A DNA stretch of 64,000 nucleotides, from positions 186,001 through 250,000 of the forward strand of contig CAJNDS010002735.1 of assembly GCA_905221605.1 (NCBI GenBank), given 5' to 3'. The DNA is from Symbiodinium natans (taxonomy: Eukaryota; Sar; Dinophyceae; Suessiales; Symbiodiniaceae). The position numbers and the translations under genes are program-made. Shown in pieces: positions 10,570 through 21,718 of this stretch. How positions within the stretch are numbered: the first letter of the stretch is position 1; every line of letters begins with the position of its first letter. A model generated the notes under the pieces. That model saw nothing but the letters and a program-made list of their open reading frames with translations, was not told the origin of the DNA and ran no database searches.

Positions 10570-10990
10570 GGAGCGGATTGCTGCTCTCCGAGCAACAAAA
10601 GCAAAAGGCTACTAGAACCAAAACACTCAAAGCTCCGGATCTGTTCCTTCGTGCACCTCCGAAAGGCGCTCCAATCCCTTGCATAAGCGAAAAACACCCC
10701 ATGAAAAACATGACGCACACACGCAAAACAAGCTCCAAAGCATGTATGTTCCCAAGGTTCCAAAGCAACATGCTCAAGCAATTCAATCCAAGCTCAAAAA
10801 CCAAGCGCAAGCTCAAGCCAAACATGTCATGCTGCTTCCTAATCAAATTCAAGCCACACATGTCATGCTGTTTCCTAAGAGCTTTGTCGAAAACAAGCTC
10901 TTCTTGAGGACTTTCGGGATTGAAGATCTCAGACCTAAACCCTCGAAGGAGAAACGAAAACGGAGTTGAAGACAAAGCGTGTCGGCCACA
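10570..10990 (-). other. CAAGC-rich spacer on the right of the nested ORF
   Basis: AT/CAAGC-rich stretch with ACATGTCATGCTGTTTCCTAA-like words repeated at about 10,825 and 10,857. It separates the protease region from the nested ORF. There is no recognisable domain in any frame. Confidence 0.4.
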
Positions 10991-13297
10991 CTGCTCATCA
11001 TCGAGCTCATCGACCTTATGCAGGCTTTTTCCTCCTTTCTTCAAGATGCTCCTGGGAGCGGTCCGCTGTCCTGAGGGGATAGGAACCTCAGATCCTGGCA
11101 CAACAGCGTCCTTCAGTGAATCAAGTTCCATGTCTTTAGGCCCCTCCGCCCCTTTCTTGGAGGAGGCTTTAGACTTCTTTCCCCCACTAAACGCCCACCA
11201 GGCCCGATTGTGACCAACCAACTTGATACTCTTCTTGTTCCCTTTGTACATTCGGGACCCCGTTTTGGACAGATAGGTCTTCCAACCCAATTCCGCCCCA
11301 CACCATGGAGAGAGGACGTTAAACCCGACATCAGCCACCAACACCTCCCCGAGTCTCAGAAGAACATCACCGAAGTAGACTTCGATATCGACCACAGACG
11401 AAACGTCGATCGAACCTCCAGAGGCGTTGAACAGACTGGCTGCCTTGTCGTGTGTCTTCACCACGCGAAATCCTGAGATAAACTGGTTGGAAACTATGTG
11501 GCACGTAGCCCCACTATCAACCAACCAAACATCCCTCGGGCTAACTCCTAGGTGCGAGCACATCTGAGAGAGGTTTCCTCTTTGAGAAAACTTCGAGCCT
11601 AAGGCCCCCATTGAATCTCCAACTACGGTGCCTACCGGCTTCACCTCTTCAGGCGCGTTCAGAACACGAGGAGGAAGAGAAGGTTCGGCCGAAGCTTCCC
11701 GCACTCCAGAAAAACCCAAAGCCATCAAGGTGGCTTCCCCAGAGTCTGCTTCCGATTCGGGCTCACCCAAGTAACGGCCTTTCCCTTTTCCTTTCTTCTT
11801 CTTCGACTTCTCCTTGCCCTTTCCGCGTCCTTTGGGGCTCTTGTCCCCGTGCTCGCTCCGAGGAGTTCCACCTCCCCGCGGCGTTCCTCCACCTTTGGGA
11901 GTTCCCCCACCTTTGGGGTTTCGGTCCCCTTTTCCTTTGTCCTTAGGCTTCTTTCGATCCTTTCCATGGTCGCCCTTGCCTTTGTCCGGACTTCCACCAC
12001 CACGGGCCTTCTCATCCCTTTGCTTCTGCCAGCATTTCTCAGCTTGGTGTCCCCGTTTCCCGCAGTAATCACACAGAGTGTCACTGAGGGATCGAGACGT
12101 TCCACCTGGAGCCTCACATAGTCGAAGCTGTTCTTCGTAGTACTTCAGACTGCTGCACAATGAGTTCCAGTCGTTGCTCTTCCCATGCAAGACAACGTAT
12201 TGACGAAGCTCGGTATTCACCGCTTGCAAAAGGATACTGCACCGATCAGCCTCTGACAGAAGAAGTTCAGGGAAATTCGACAGCTTTGCCTCAGACCGAG
12301 AAAACTCATCTTCAAGGTGCCTAATGAGGTCAGTAGGTCGCCGAATATGTTGGCACGTGTGCTGCAACTTCAAACACTGGTCACGCACGAAGACGGCTTC
12401 CATGCGGGATACTATGCTGTACTGCTGCGTGATGGTGCGCATGGCCTCGTACCCACAGGCACTCAAAGCCTGTCGCTTCGAGCAAGAGCGTAGCAACTCC
12501 AGACCCCTTTCCCACTTGCCAGGGCTTGGGTCAGGTAGTAAAACAGCTTAGCGCTCCGCGCTGCAACTTCCACACTGAGATCCTTCTGGAGTATCTCGTG
12601 TTTCACCTTCACACACAGCTGAAGCTCCCGAACGAAAGACTCGTCTTGCAAAGCCAACCATGAGCTCAAAGTCTCCACATAGCCATGCCACGTTTCCACT
12701 TCTCGCATGCGTCCTTTGCTCATGCCTTGATGCTCCAGCAATGGCAAAGGCGGTAGGTACTTCTCCGCTCGGTTCTGAAGAGTGGACCCACCACTAAAAG
12801 AAGTAGACGAAGACGACCCCGTCGCTGCTGTGGCACCAGGTCCCGAAAACGGGTCAGCAGTCTTGGCTTTAGCTGCAGCCTCAGCAACCAACTTAGCAGT
12901 CTCCGCTGCCTTCTCTTCGGCCTCGTTTCGGCGTTTCTCCTCTAAGTCCATGCGTCTCATGAGAGCAGCTATCAACTGCTGGTTCTGTTAAGTAGCCTGC
13001 CCTTGCTGACGCAAGAGCTCAAGTGCAGACTGGTTCTGCTGACGTAGATTTCCAACACGATGGCTTGAAACCCAGTCTCGGTTCCTCCACCGCTGGCTGT
13101 GGGCAAAGTTCCCCCTGCCTGACTGCCCGCTGGTAAAGCCTGCGCTTGAGCAGGAGTTGCCGGAGGGGACTCAAAGGGTTCGGTGCTTCCTGAGGTCGCA
13201 AAGTTGTCTGGCCTGCTTGACCAAACAGCAAAGCCTCTTCTTCAGGACTCACGTCCGGAACCGGCACCTGAGAAGGGTCCGGAGCTTGGGCGGCCAT
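10991..13297 (-). pseudogene. Copia gag and protease, disrupted
   Basis: Likely start is the ATG at 13,297 (MAAQAPDPSQVPVPDVSPEE). The frame changes near 13,060 to VGNLRQQNQSALELLRQQGQ, meets an in-frame TAA at about 12,988, continues as a coiled, Glu/Ala/Lys-rich segment, and changes frame again near 12,500. From there it is open: a capsid-like helical region, one CCHC knuckle (CDYCGKRGHQAEKC, about 12,075-12,030), a Lys/Gly-rich linker of GGGTPK repeats, and a retropepsin motif WLVDSGATCHIVS at about 11,525. Two frameshifts and one stop mean gag cannot be translated as it stands. The protease motif itself is intact. Confidence 0.8.
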
Positions 13298-13437
13298 GGT
13301 CTCTGCTGGAACGTCCTTAGATAAGAACCACGCTGAGACGAAGAATACGAATGATACGAAGCAGAGTTTTTGGGACACAACTTCCTGAAGCTTCAACTCT
13401 TGCTTTTCCACTCTCTTTTTCACTCCCAAAACACAGG

Positions 13438-13930
13438 TGTTCGGCAAGTCTCTCGCAGAGTCAGCGCAGCTTCACTTTCGTGAATTCCATCTCAACTTTG
13501 TTAAACAAAGGAGGAACACATGCAAACGTCCGAATGCTTCTCAGGACTTCAGTGCTTCAGCAAAACAAGCATACAAGTGCACAGCCACTCTGCTCGAACC
13601 TCAGTACGACGACACGAGCGAAGCGAGAGTCGGCGGCCAATGTTTAAAGAGCAAACTCAGAGAACACGCACTCTTCAAGAATGCTCCTAAAGCATCTCGA
13701 GTGCTTCTGCTCATCATGCACACTCCAAGCATCTCCGTCAAGCTCAAAGCAAGAAACACTTTCAAGCCAAGCTCCAAACATGCTATGTCCATGCCTGTTT
13801 CTGCTGACACCAAACAAACGGTTCAAGCACAGCTCTCAACTCACGCAATGCAAACTCATGGTTCATGTCACATGTGCAAGACATCCTGTCAACTGTAAAG
13901 GCACTCACAAGGAAGTCAAACACTTTCACA
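13438..13930 (-). repeat. 5' LTR of the copia element
   Basis: 493 bp copy of 3725-4222 with 7 substitutions. Directly inside it on the minus strand is CCTGTGTTTTGGGAGTG, the position of the primer-binding site; it does not match the initiator-Met tRNA half used by many copia elements, so the primer is unknown. Confidence 0.9.
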
Positions 13931-14488
13931 GAAGGGAGAGTGGTTTTCCCGAAGCGCCCTTGACCCAACAGCAAGCTGGCAGATCAGGTCTTGATGGCTG
14001 GCCTCTGCTGTGGCATCAATCACTTGTGGTGTGTGCAGGGACCCCTTGCAGTTTTGTCAAGCTTTCTCTCATCTTAACACACCCCTTTGACTAACCCAAT
14101 GTTCCATACCAACCTACTACCACTCCAACCTTCAAACCACCCCAAACCCTATAGGAAGACCAACTAGCAAGCCCCCACTTAAGACCCACATCAACACCCA
14201 CATCAACACCCCCAAAAGCCAAATACACTTACAAGAACCATCCCCCAACCTCCAATATGCTTTGATCAACTCAATCAGATATTTTCAGATGCACCAAAGT
14301 ACAAAAACTAACCCCCCAGACGCACTGAGAGACCAACTTATCAAATTCACCAGAACCACGGCCCAAGACCTCTTGAAACATGCCCCACTACACGCGAATT
14401 AGAAGGTCTACGCAAGCTCACGACACATAGACGGTGGTCCAACGGGTGAAAGGGAAGCTTCGTAGGTGGATTTTAAGATCCACCGTTT
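13931..14488. other. Flank of copia insertion, no gene seen
   Basis: C/A-rich sequence with AACCTACTACCACTCC and ACCCACATCAACACCC repeats at 14,110-14,220. No reading frame with recognisable content; continuation of the interrupted plus-strand retroelement was looked for and not found. Confidence 0.5.
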
Positions 14489-14800
14489 TCACAAGCGGCC
14501 TTTGCAAATCAGGGCGCGCATGATGAAGGCTGCAGTCCAAACAATCTGGTCGATGGCCCGGAGCGTGAGCTTGTCGGCACTGTTGACCCCATTTTCGGCC
14601 AAGTCATCGATGGGCCTTAGTTTCCCTCTTTGATCCACTGCAAATCGACGGACCGGACTATGAGCCCTTGAAGTAGTGTTCGAGTTCGCCAGGACCGAGC
14701 TGGGTCCAGCCACTCCTTTTCCGCAAACTCAGCATGCGTGATGTCGAAAAGATCTTGCTCATGGGGATTTGCCGGGCTTTGGGCTGTTTTATCCCACAAG
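14489..14800 (-). pseudogene. Reverse-transcriptase remnant of a non-LTR-type element
   Basis: Two overlapping minus-strand frames give FDITHAEFAEKEWLDPA and then RRFAVDQRGKLRPIDDLAE, NGVNSADKLTLRAIDQIVWT. The R-x-I-D-D block after a basic R/K-rich strand is the kind of sequence found at the start of reverse-transcriptase fingers in dinoflagellate retroelement proteins. It is only about 100 residues long, with a frame change near 14,640, so it is a fossil piece. No YxDD catalytic motif is present. Confidence 0.45.
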
Positions 14801-15239
14801 AGGGGCTTCAGGACCTCAGTCTGTTCCTCAGTTCTGCCGGTTTAGCCACAAGACGGAAGCCGCTATCAAGAGACTTCTTACCTCTTACTACGCTTGCCAC
14901 GGAAGGGTGGAGGACGCTGCAGTTGTTCCTCGCGCCCCTCAACTCCTGAGCCCACTTCCACCTGCGTCGAACAACAGTCAAAAGGACCATCAAGGAGCCG
15001 GCCTGGTCAGGTAGGGCTGTGGCTACTGAGTACTCTGGTGGGATTAAGGTTGAGGCATAGGTTGTTATGGTTTGGGTCTTCGGGTGAGTCTTTCCTAGGG
15101 TTCTACCTATGGGTCTTCGGTGGGATTAGAGTTGAGGTGTAGGTTGTTATGGTTCTTTGGGTTTTCATAGGGGGTGGTACACGAATTGTGAAAATTAGGG
15201 TGATAATGCGGGGGCTTGACGATACTTTTACCTAAATGG
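14801..15239 (+). other. Non-coding stretch with a short direct repeat
   Basis: Two related 35-base segments (15,040-15,073 and 15,121-15,155), both containing TAGGTTGTTATGG preceded by a GGTTGAGG- or AGTTGAGG-like stretch. No gene recognised. Confidence 0.4.
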
Positions 15240-16440
15240 AAATGGCCATCGCTAACTACCCCTCCAAACTCAGCAGTTTTGGAAATGCTGTCCAACGCTT
15301 GCATGACTTCATCCTGTTTAGGTATTGCTTCATTAACGTTCACTTGAAGATCAGTATATTGGGTGCATCAACAGACCAAACGGCAATATTTGGGCTGTTC
15401 ACAGACTGGCTGACAATTACCTTAGTGGCGTTCTTTTGCAGTGTAATAGGGATTGGAATCCCCGCACGAATGTGTTCAGTGACAGCAACTTCAAGCTTGG
15501 TAGGTGCAGTGATGATCCGAAGATTACCAAGGTGGAAGGCATGGATGATAGAGTGCTGCTTATTGAGGATGTGATTGATTTGAAAGGCTTGTATTATTGT
15601 CACGTCTGTAGGGAGTCTCAACATAGGCAAAGTTAGGACATGCTGAAGCCTTTGACGTGGCAATGAAACCCATGTTTGCAACTCACGTTATTTGCTTCTG
15701 ATGGAAAATCTTTGGTAGCTCAAGCGCACAAGTAGCTCGGTGCTGGCCTTCCGCAAGCGCGAAAATAGGGGATTTTTTTTGCAACTTTGACAGTACCACA
15801 TTTATTGATGAGCTGATTAATCTGTTGGTCAAAAATTGCCACAGTGCCTTCAACATAAACAAGAATGGGCTCTGACGCTTTTGGGGTTGCAGGTCCATGC
15901 AATGGGCTCTGACTCATTTGGGGTTGCAGGTCCATGCACAAGCTGACGAATAACCTTGATGCTACCCGGTTCCCGTTGTTTATCGAACTTGAGAAGCACG
16001 GCAAGCTCTCGTGTTGCCTTCTTTTCACTGTCTGTATAGGAAAAGTGTTCCAAGCAGTGCACTCGGGGTCTGCTCAACTTCCGATAGAGTGCAGGGATAC
16101 CGCCTGTGTTGTAGACATGATCTTGGGCGGATCAACGCCAATGCTGTCGCTTCTGGCTTTGGACAGCCTGCCAATGTCATCTCTAAAGTTCCAACGAATC
16201 GTCTGGGAAGGTTATCTTCGACTGTGACAACAGATGGCTTGGTGGAAAATAGCACCTTTGTGTTTGTAATCTGTTCACTCGCAAGTCCAAAAGCAATCCT
16301 GTAAGATTTTTCGGCAACACGCTGGAGACGATACTGTGCGAGCTTTGTGAAAAAGCTTTGTACCACAGGTTTGCAGTCCAAAAGGCCTTCCGACCTTCTG
16401 TCGTGAGCACAAAAAGGCAGCACCCAAATTATTCCGAAGC
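15240..16440 (-). pseudogene. Unrecognised minus-strand coding remnants
   Basis: Several minus-strand segments have protein-like composition but change frame: 16,400-16,170 (SFFTKLAQYRLQRVAEKSYR, PSVVTVEDNLPRRF), 16,080-15,930 (ATRELAVLLKFDKQREPGSI, KVIRQLVHGP), 15,870-15,690 (GTVAIFDQQINQLINKCGTV) and 15,560-15,340 (NATKVIVSQSVNSPN). Together they would form a protein of perhaps 350 residues broken by several frameshifts or introns. GC content is lower than in the surrounding sequence. I recognise no domain. Confidence 0.35.
15864..15937 (+). repeat. 37-bp tandem duplication
   Basis: AATGGGCTCTGACGCTTTTG... is repeated immediately, with three differences, ending in GGTTGCAGGTCCATGC. It disrupts the minus-strand remnant described above. 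Confidence 0.8.
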
Positions 16441-16479
16441 TATCCGACCGCTGAGGCGTGCTGTGCAGTAAAATTGAAC

Positions 16480-16545
16480 CGCGGGGGGGTGGGTGGGGTG
16501 TATTGGGGGGTGGGAGGGCTGGAAGGGAGTGGGGGAGTGGGGAGT

Positions 16546-16576
<31 letters not shown>

Positions 16577-16830
16577 GGGGGGGAGTGGGGAGGGAGGATG
16601 GGGAGTGGGTGGTTGGGGAGCGCAGAAGCATGTCGTGATGCACTGCGGGTGAAAAGTGCTGGAAGTGGTCCAGGTTGGGGGTTTCGAGCCCGAAACCTGG
16701 ACTTGGGAGAAGAGGGCAAAAAAGCAAGGAGTTGGGGGGGGGGAGGGGGGAGTGGGGGGGAGTGCGGGGGAGTGGGGGGAGTGAGGGAGTTGGGGAGTGG
16801 GGAGGGGGAGTCGCGGGTTTGGGGGCACCG
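16480..16830 (+). repeat. G-rich tract with a 30-G run
   Basis: GGGAGTGGGG-type repeats with an uninterrupted run of 30 G at 16,546-16,575, and a second G-rich block at 16,731-16,812. On the G strand this has strong quadruplex potential. The Pro-rich minus-strand frames over it (PPPPHSPTP) are taken to be products of the repeat. Confidence 0.85.
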
Positions 16831-16850
16831 GAGCCCTCAAAACACTGCAT

Positions 16851-17800
16851 TTCCTTGTATTTTCATTATTAAATTGTATGGTCTTTTAGTATCTTGCTTA
16901 CGCGCCTATAGCATACATGAAAAGGGCGCGCGTATTTCGTTCTCATTTCGTTCTTACAATTCACGCGTTCGTTTGCTTCGTTCACTCGCTTGTAATTGTA
17001 TTCACTTCGCTCATGTTGTGCGCGATAAAAGAATTCGCGAGCGTGAATACAAAAAGGAAAAAGCAAATTATAAGAGTGTGAATGTAGTGAGCCCGTGTAC
17101 TTTCGTAAACTCACTCACTGTTCTCACCTTCTAATTTCATAAGAGCCGTACAAAAGACCTTAATTTTGGTCCCTTTGAATCAGACCTTTGATGCAGTATT
17201 AACAAAGGGAGAAGAGGTCCTAGAAAGATAGGTGGTTAAGAGAGATCAATTGGATTACAAACGAGTGAAACGAGTGCGTGAATCTAATGAGCGAACGAAT
17301 GAACCGCCCCCGGGATACAATGAACAAGGGTGAATAACCACCATCATTGAGACGCATTATTAACCTAGCTCGTTGGCCCTTTTAATGCACTCCTTTCAAT
17401 CACTTCCAGGCGATAATATATGTACTAATACTGCTTCGGGGAAAAAGAGAATACGAAGTGAATAAATGAATGAGGGAACGAGTGAACGAAGAGAACAAGT
17501 AAACGAAATGAATGCGAGAACGAAGTAAAGAGGGAGGAAAGACAAAGGCAATTTTCTCATTTTGCATGCGTGATACAAAATATAGTCATTAGTGCGCACA
17601 CACTTTCATTTATGCGCAAAGAATATTAGTACTACTGAAATACTATTTATAAAAGGGGTTATTAATCCAAACATAAGATTACATGTGAACGATAGTAATT
17701 CAATGGACACAAATGAAGGTGGCTTTTGTTAGTCTTTGTGCTCACTACATTCATTAACTTGTTCACTTCGTGACACCACAAAATATGAATAAGCGAGCGC
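16851..17800. other. AT-rich island with degenerate GAACGAGTGAA words
   Basis: Base composition falls sharply. The left half has TTCGTTCACTCGCTTG-like words (16,940-17,010) and the right half their complements (AACGAGTGAACGAAG, 17,240-17,535), giving a loose inverted arrangement. No protein of any length is open. It is bordered on both sides by G-rich DNA and a shared 21-base sequence (16,830-16,850 and 17,898-17,918). Confidence 0.6.
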
Positions 17801-20800
17801 CATAAAGGGTTGGGGGCAGCGGGGAGGGCCGAGCAGCAGCGCAGGTTTGGAGAGGGTAGCGGGGGACGGGGAATACGGGCACAGCGGGGTGGGAAAAGGA
17901 GCCCTTAAGACACTGCATGTCAGATCGTGGAGGGTGTGGAGGGGGTAGGGGGCAGCGTGGGGGCGCTGGGGTGTTTAAAGGGGAGCTGGGCGCTGGAGTT
18001 TTTCCAACGGACCAAGCGACATGTCTCTTCCATAAGGGCAGGCACTATGAAGATCTTGCGGAAGTTGCAACGCTGCGAATGCAGGTTCCTGTTCCGAAAG
18101 AGGCATGTCGTCACCACGATAAATGGTCATGTCGATATTCCGCACGTTAGGCTTGAATTGTTGCCCGGCAACTTTCGTCGCGTACACCGTCGGAGTGAAG
18201 AGAACCAACGCGAGGACATGCAAGCGTAGCAAGCACACCTCTCAAATGCAAAGCTGTCGCCTAGGTTTGTGCGGTTTATGGTTCAAAGTTGGCAAGTCGT
18301 AGCATTACCAGGCATTCTGTCACAGCGGTTTGTACATAAAGGCGGCCACAGTCTTCATGTACATAACATGTTATCGGTTACAATCGAGTTTCAAGAGAGT
18401 CGTACATTGTGGTTGCTCCGCGAAAAAAACCATTGAAAGGCAACTGTTGTGAGTAGATGTTTGGTTGGTCATCCCTGTGTGGCGTATGGCCGATGGACCT
18501 TTACCGGCACCACCACGCTACATCGCGAGTTTGGCAGCCAGGGGCATAACATTTCCAGTTTTACCTGGAGTGCCATCTGTGCGGCACTTTCATTGAGCAC
18601 CACCCAGCATGCAAGAGTTGCAAGTTCACCAAGGTGCACTCTCAGCGTGTGTTTCGCCTGAGCTGTGTGTTCTTTCTGGTATGTGCAGTTGGCAGCCTCG
18701 TACCGAGCTCAGTGTGATTGCGTTTGTCCGGCACCGAAGTACTGCCTTGTTGTGTAAACCAAGTTGCCCTGTGTGTCCAGCACTTTAGCATCGCGCCACA
18801 TGTACATGCACAACATTGTTTTGCACAAGACCGTGAGGTACTGTTCTGGCCGATCCTCATCAAAGAGGACTTCGAGGTTTCGGGCTTTGATGCGAGCGCC
18901 TTTTTTTGTGAGCCCTGTGAGCCTGAGACATTCAGGCGTACCTTCAATGTGACGGGCCCCAGCATGGCAGGCTCTGTTGTGGACAGAAGCTCGAGGTCTC
19001 GAGGTGTGCTTTTTCTTTCATATTCAAGTGGAAGGCTTCACATCCTGAGGGAGCTCAGGAAAGCCCAGGCTCAACCCTCCGGGCCTCCTTCGTGTTATTT
19101 TGAGGGTTGATTGATGATCTCGGCGGCCAGCTGCGCCTGTGTCACTTGTGGTCATGCGTGCTGCAGGGGTGACGTCGCAAGTTGTGTTTCCATGGCTCAT
19201 GGCTCTTGAAGAGAAGTAGATGTCTGGAGATGCCTGGATATGCCTGGAAATATCACATGCTTCTGTGACGTGACATGAGGTGACGATATATGGTATCCTT
19301 CCATGCAAGTTGCAGAGTGTCAGGTGCAATCTTACGATGCTAAGCGCACAACACTACAGTAGTTTGGGCTCGGATGCCGGATGTTTCTCCGCTGATGCCC
19401 CCCTGGCGTGTTGACGTCTCGTGCTCACAGGGCGATTAGGGGGGCACACGTTGCAGCAATCAGCAAAACTTGTGCAAACCTCGTGTTTGTCATATTTTCT
19501 TCTGCAAGGACAGCCTGGGGCCGGGAGTCCTTGCAGCGACATCAACATAGGTAACGCGCTTGAAGCCCAGCCGGGGCCCAGCCCACCTTGGCTGCTTCGG
19601 TCTGAGGTCCTAGAAGACAGAAGGCCATCCTAGAAGGTCGCAGCATGCTGAAATCACTTCCATGACCCTTGACTCACACATGCTGGATCACCTCTTCTTC
19701 GTGCCGCTGCTTCTAGCCACGGTGCCAAGGGGCTTTGTATCGGTAGGGGTCAGCTCGTATCTTTTGCAGAGTTCAAGGGCTAGTTTGTTGTGACAATTGT
19801 GCGCCGCCCTGTATTGCGCTTTGCGGCGCCCTGCTGCCCGACATCGCCAAGATGTTCTCCGCACAGAAGTGGGCCGACATGCTGCGGTCTCGGCTAGGCA
19901 ACAGTTGTCCTTCATGTCGTGCAAAACCTGACATCCAATCCATGTCTTCGGCGCTGAGGCGGCAGATGCAATTGAATTACAGGCAAGACCTGCAGGACCA
20001 TCATCATCATCATCATCATCATCATCATAGCAGACGCTTTACATGAGTGTGTGCTGAGCAGTGTGGCCCAAACATTTTCTTCCCGAGAGCCGTTAGTGCA
20101 GGAACGACAGACACGCTTTTCAAGAAGCTTATGGAGTCCAATATGGTCCAATGGTCCCCACTGCTTCTGCAGGATCCGGCAGTTGACACTGGCCGCACAC
20201 AGCGTGTCGCAGTGCTCACCTTAGAGCTCAGAGCACTGCGATGTGCCCTGTGCTCTTTGATGCTCTTTGCTTTGGAGAAGTTCTTTCTTTTTTTGTGAGA
20301 TCGGCCTGCTCGGCCTCGCCCTTTTCATCGGCATCGTTGCTTTGGGCTCGCAGCCGGCGTGGGGCCCCAGATGCGGAGCCCAGAGCACAGTCAGATTGTC
20401 TGTATCACACAACAAAATTGAGCCACAACTGCAAAAAGAAATTGCACAAGACGGCTCAACCCTTCCCTTTGAGGGCAGCCCAGAGCGAGCTTCCGCCAAA
20501 GACGTCGTCAAGTTCACCGCGCCTCGGGGGCTATGGGGGGCTGTCTGACACCGGTCATGTTGGGCAGTTGGGGCACTGAGGACAGCATATCACAGCATAA
20601 CACAGCTCTCATGGTTTGCACAATTTTGGCACAATTTTGCACAGGCTGTGGCTGGTGAGAAGAAAGGCACCAACGTGGAGGAGAGGGAGAAGGCAGGCTG
20701 AGGGGGCTTTCTTTGCAGCACGCTCTCTGTCGATTTATCGATGTCTGAACACAGCATGCCCCGCACCAATGATGCCAATCAAGTGTTGGGTTGCGTTCAG

Positions 20801-21718
20801 GATCAGCAGTTTTGTTCGTTTTCTGTTCAGCCCTTCACTCACGTAGAAGTTTTGAGTGAATCAGCAGCTCTGGAGTTTTTGTTGCTGCTAAAGAGGGACG
20901 AGTGCTGAAGGTATGGCAAGTAGAGTGCACTGGATTGTGCAGGTGTAGGTGTCTACTTGTGTCTTCGAGGGCCAAGCCTTACGACACGACATACCTTGCC
21001 CGGTGATAGTATGCGACTTGCGCAAGCATATTGTTGGACTCTGAGTCACTGAGCGTTCCATACGTACCAGCATGGGGCATGGGAGCAAAGGAACCAGATT
21101 CGCATCGCGTTGAGCATTCGTTCATATTCGTTCCATGACTCGTTCCATGGAGCATGAGAAAGGGTGCCCACACGAAATTGGTAAGCGAAGTGGATCGCTC
21201 CTGCCAGATGTCCATGGAGATCCTGGACATGCAGTCAGAAGTTTCGAAGGTCCAAGCGACACTTGATCACCTCCGGCTCCCCGGCGCTTTCAGTAGTGGT
21301 GTCGTGCATGCAAGACCCAACATATCGAAAACCATTGAAATGCTCTTCGGACCACGTACTTGTCGAAGACATAAGGCTTCCTTTTCTTCATTTTTTTTGT
21401 GGCCCGATTCTTTGCTGTTTTGTTGAACGCAGGGTGAACGGACTCCGAGGTCGGCCGTGGATTCCTGCGGTGACACAGGTGAGGAATGCGGGCGGCCGAG
21501 CCAAGCCTGGCTTGTCATGAGCTTCATTTGGCTTCTCATGGTATCCCTGAGGGTCCGTTATCTAATCTGATGTGGCCTGGTTTGGGCGAGCCATCTCGTT
21601 GGGTCAACCAAGGTGCGCACCCTCGGCAGTGCCTGCGTCCCAGATATGTGAGTGGAGATTCGCCGATTCGCGGACCGTTGATGATACGGCACGCCCCCCG
21701 GTGCGCTGAGGCTGTCAG
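17801..21718. other. No recognisable gene
   Basis: Starts with a G-rich block (17,810-18,000). A minus-strand frame at 18,238-17,975 (MCLLRLHVLALVLFTPTVYA start) looks like a signal peptide followed by an acidic segment but has no other support. The rest shows short frames on both strands with no familiar motif. Confidence 0.4.
19999..20028 (+). repeat. (CAT)10 microsatellite
   Basis: Ten uninterrupted CAT triplets. A short plus-strand frame through it would encode a His run, but there is no other sign of a gene. Confidence 0.95.

Larger units (their letters stand above)
3725..13930 (-). mobile_element. Ty1/copia LTR retrotransposon, minus strand
   Basis: Two direct LTRs (3725-4222 and 13,438-13,930), both beginning TGTTCGG and ending CTTTCACA on the plus strand, flank a minus-strand gag-protease-integrase-RT-RNaseH order. 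That order (integrase before RT) is diagnostic of copia/Pseudoviridae. A purine tract (TGAGGGGG on the minus strand) abuts the 3' LTR. The LTRs differ by 7 substitutions over 493 aligned bases plus 5 inserted bases. Despite this youth, gag is broken and a foreign ORF sits inside. The five bases outside each end (AGAGG on the left, GAAGG on the right) are not an exact target duplication. It is inserted into an older plus-strand retroelement. Confidence 0.92.

Noticed and set aside
16429-16850. Minus-strand Pro-rich frames (PPPPHSPTP)
   Set aside because: Pure products of the G-rich simple repeat.
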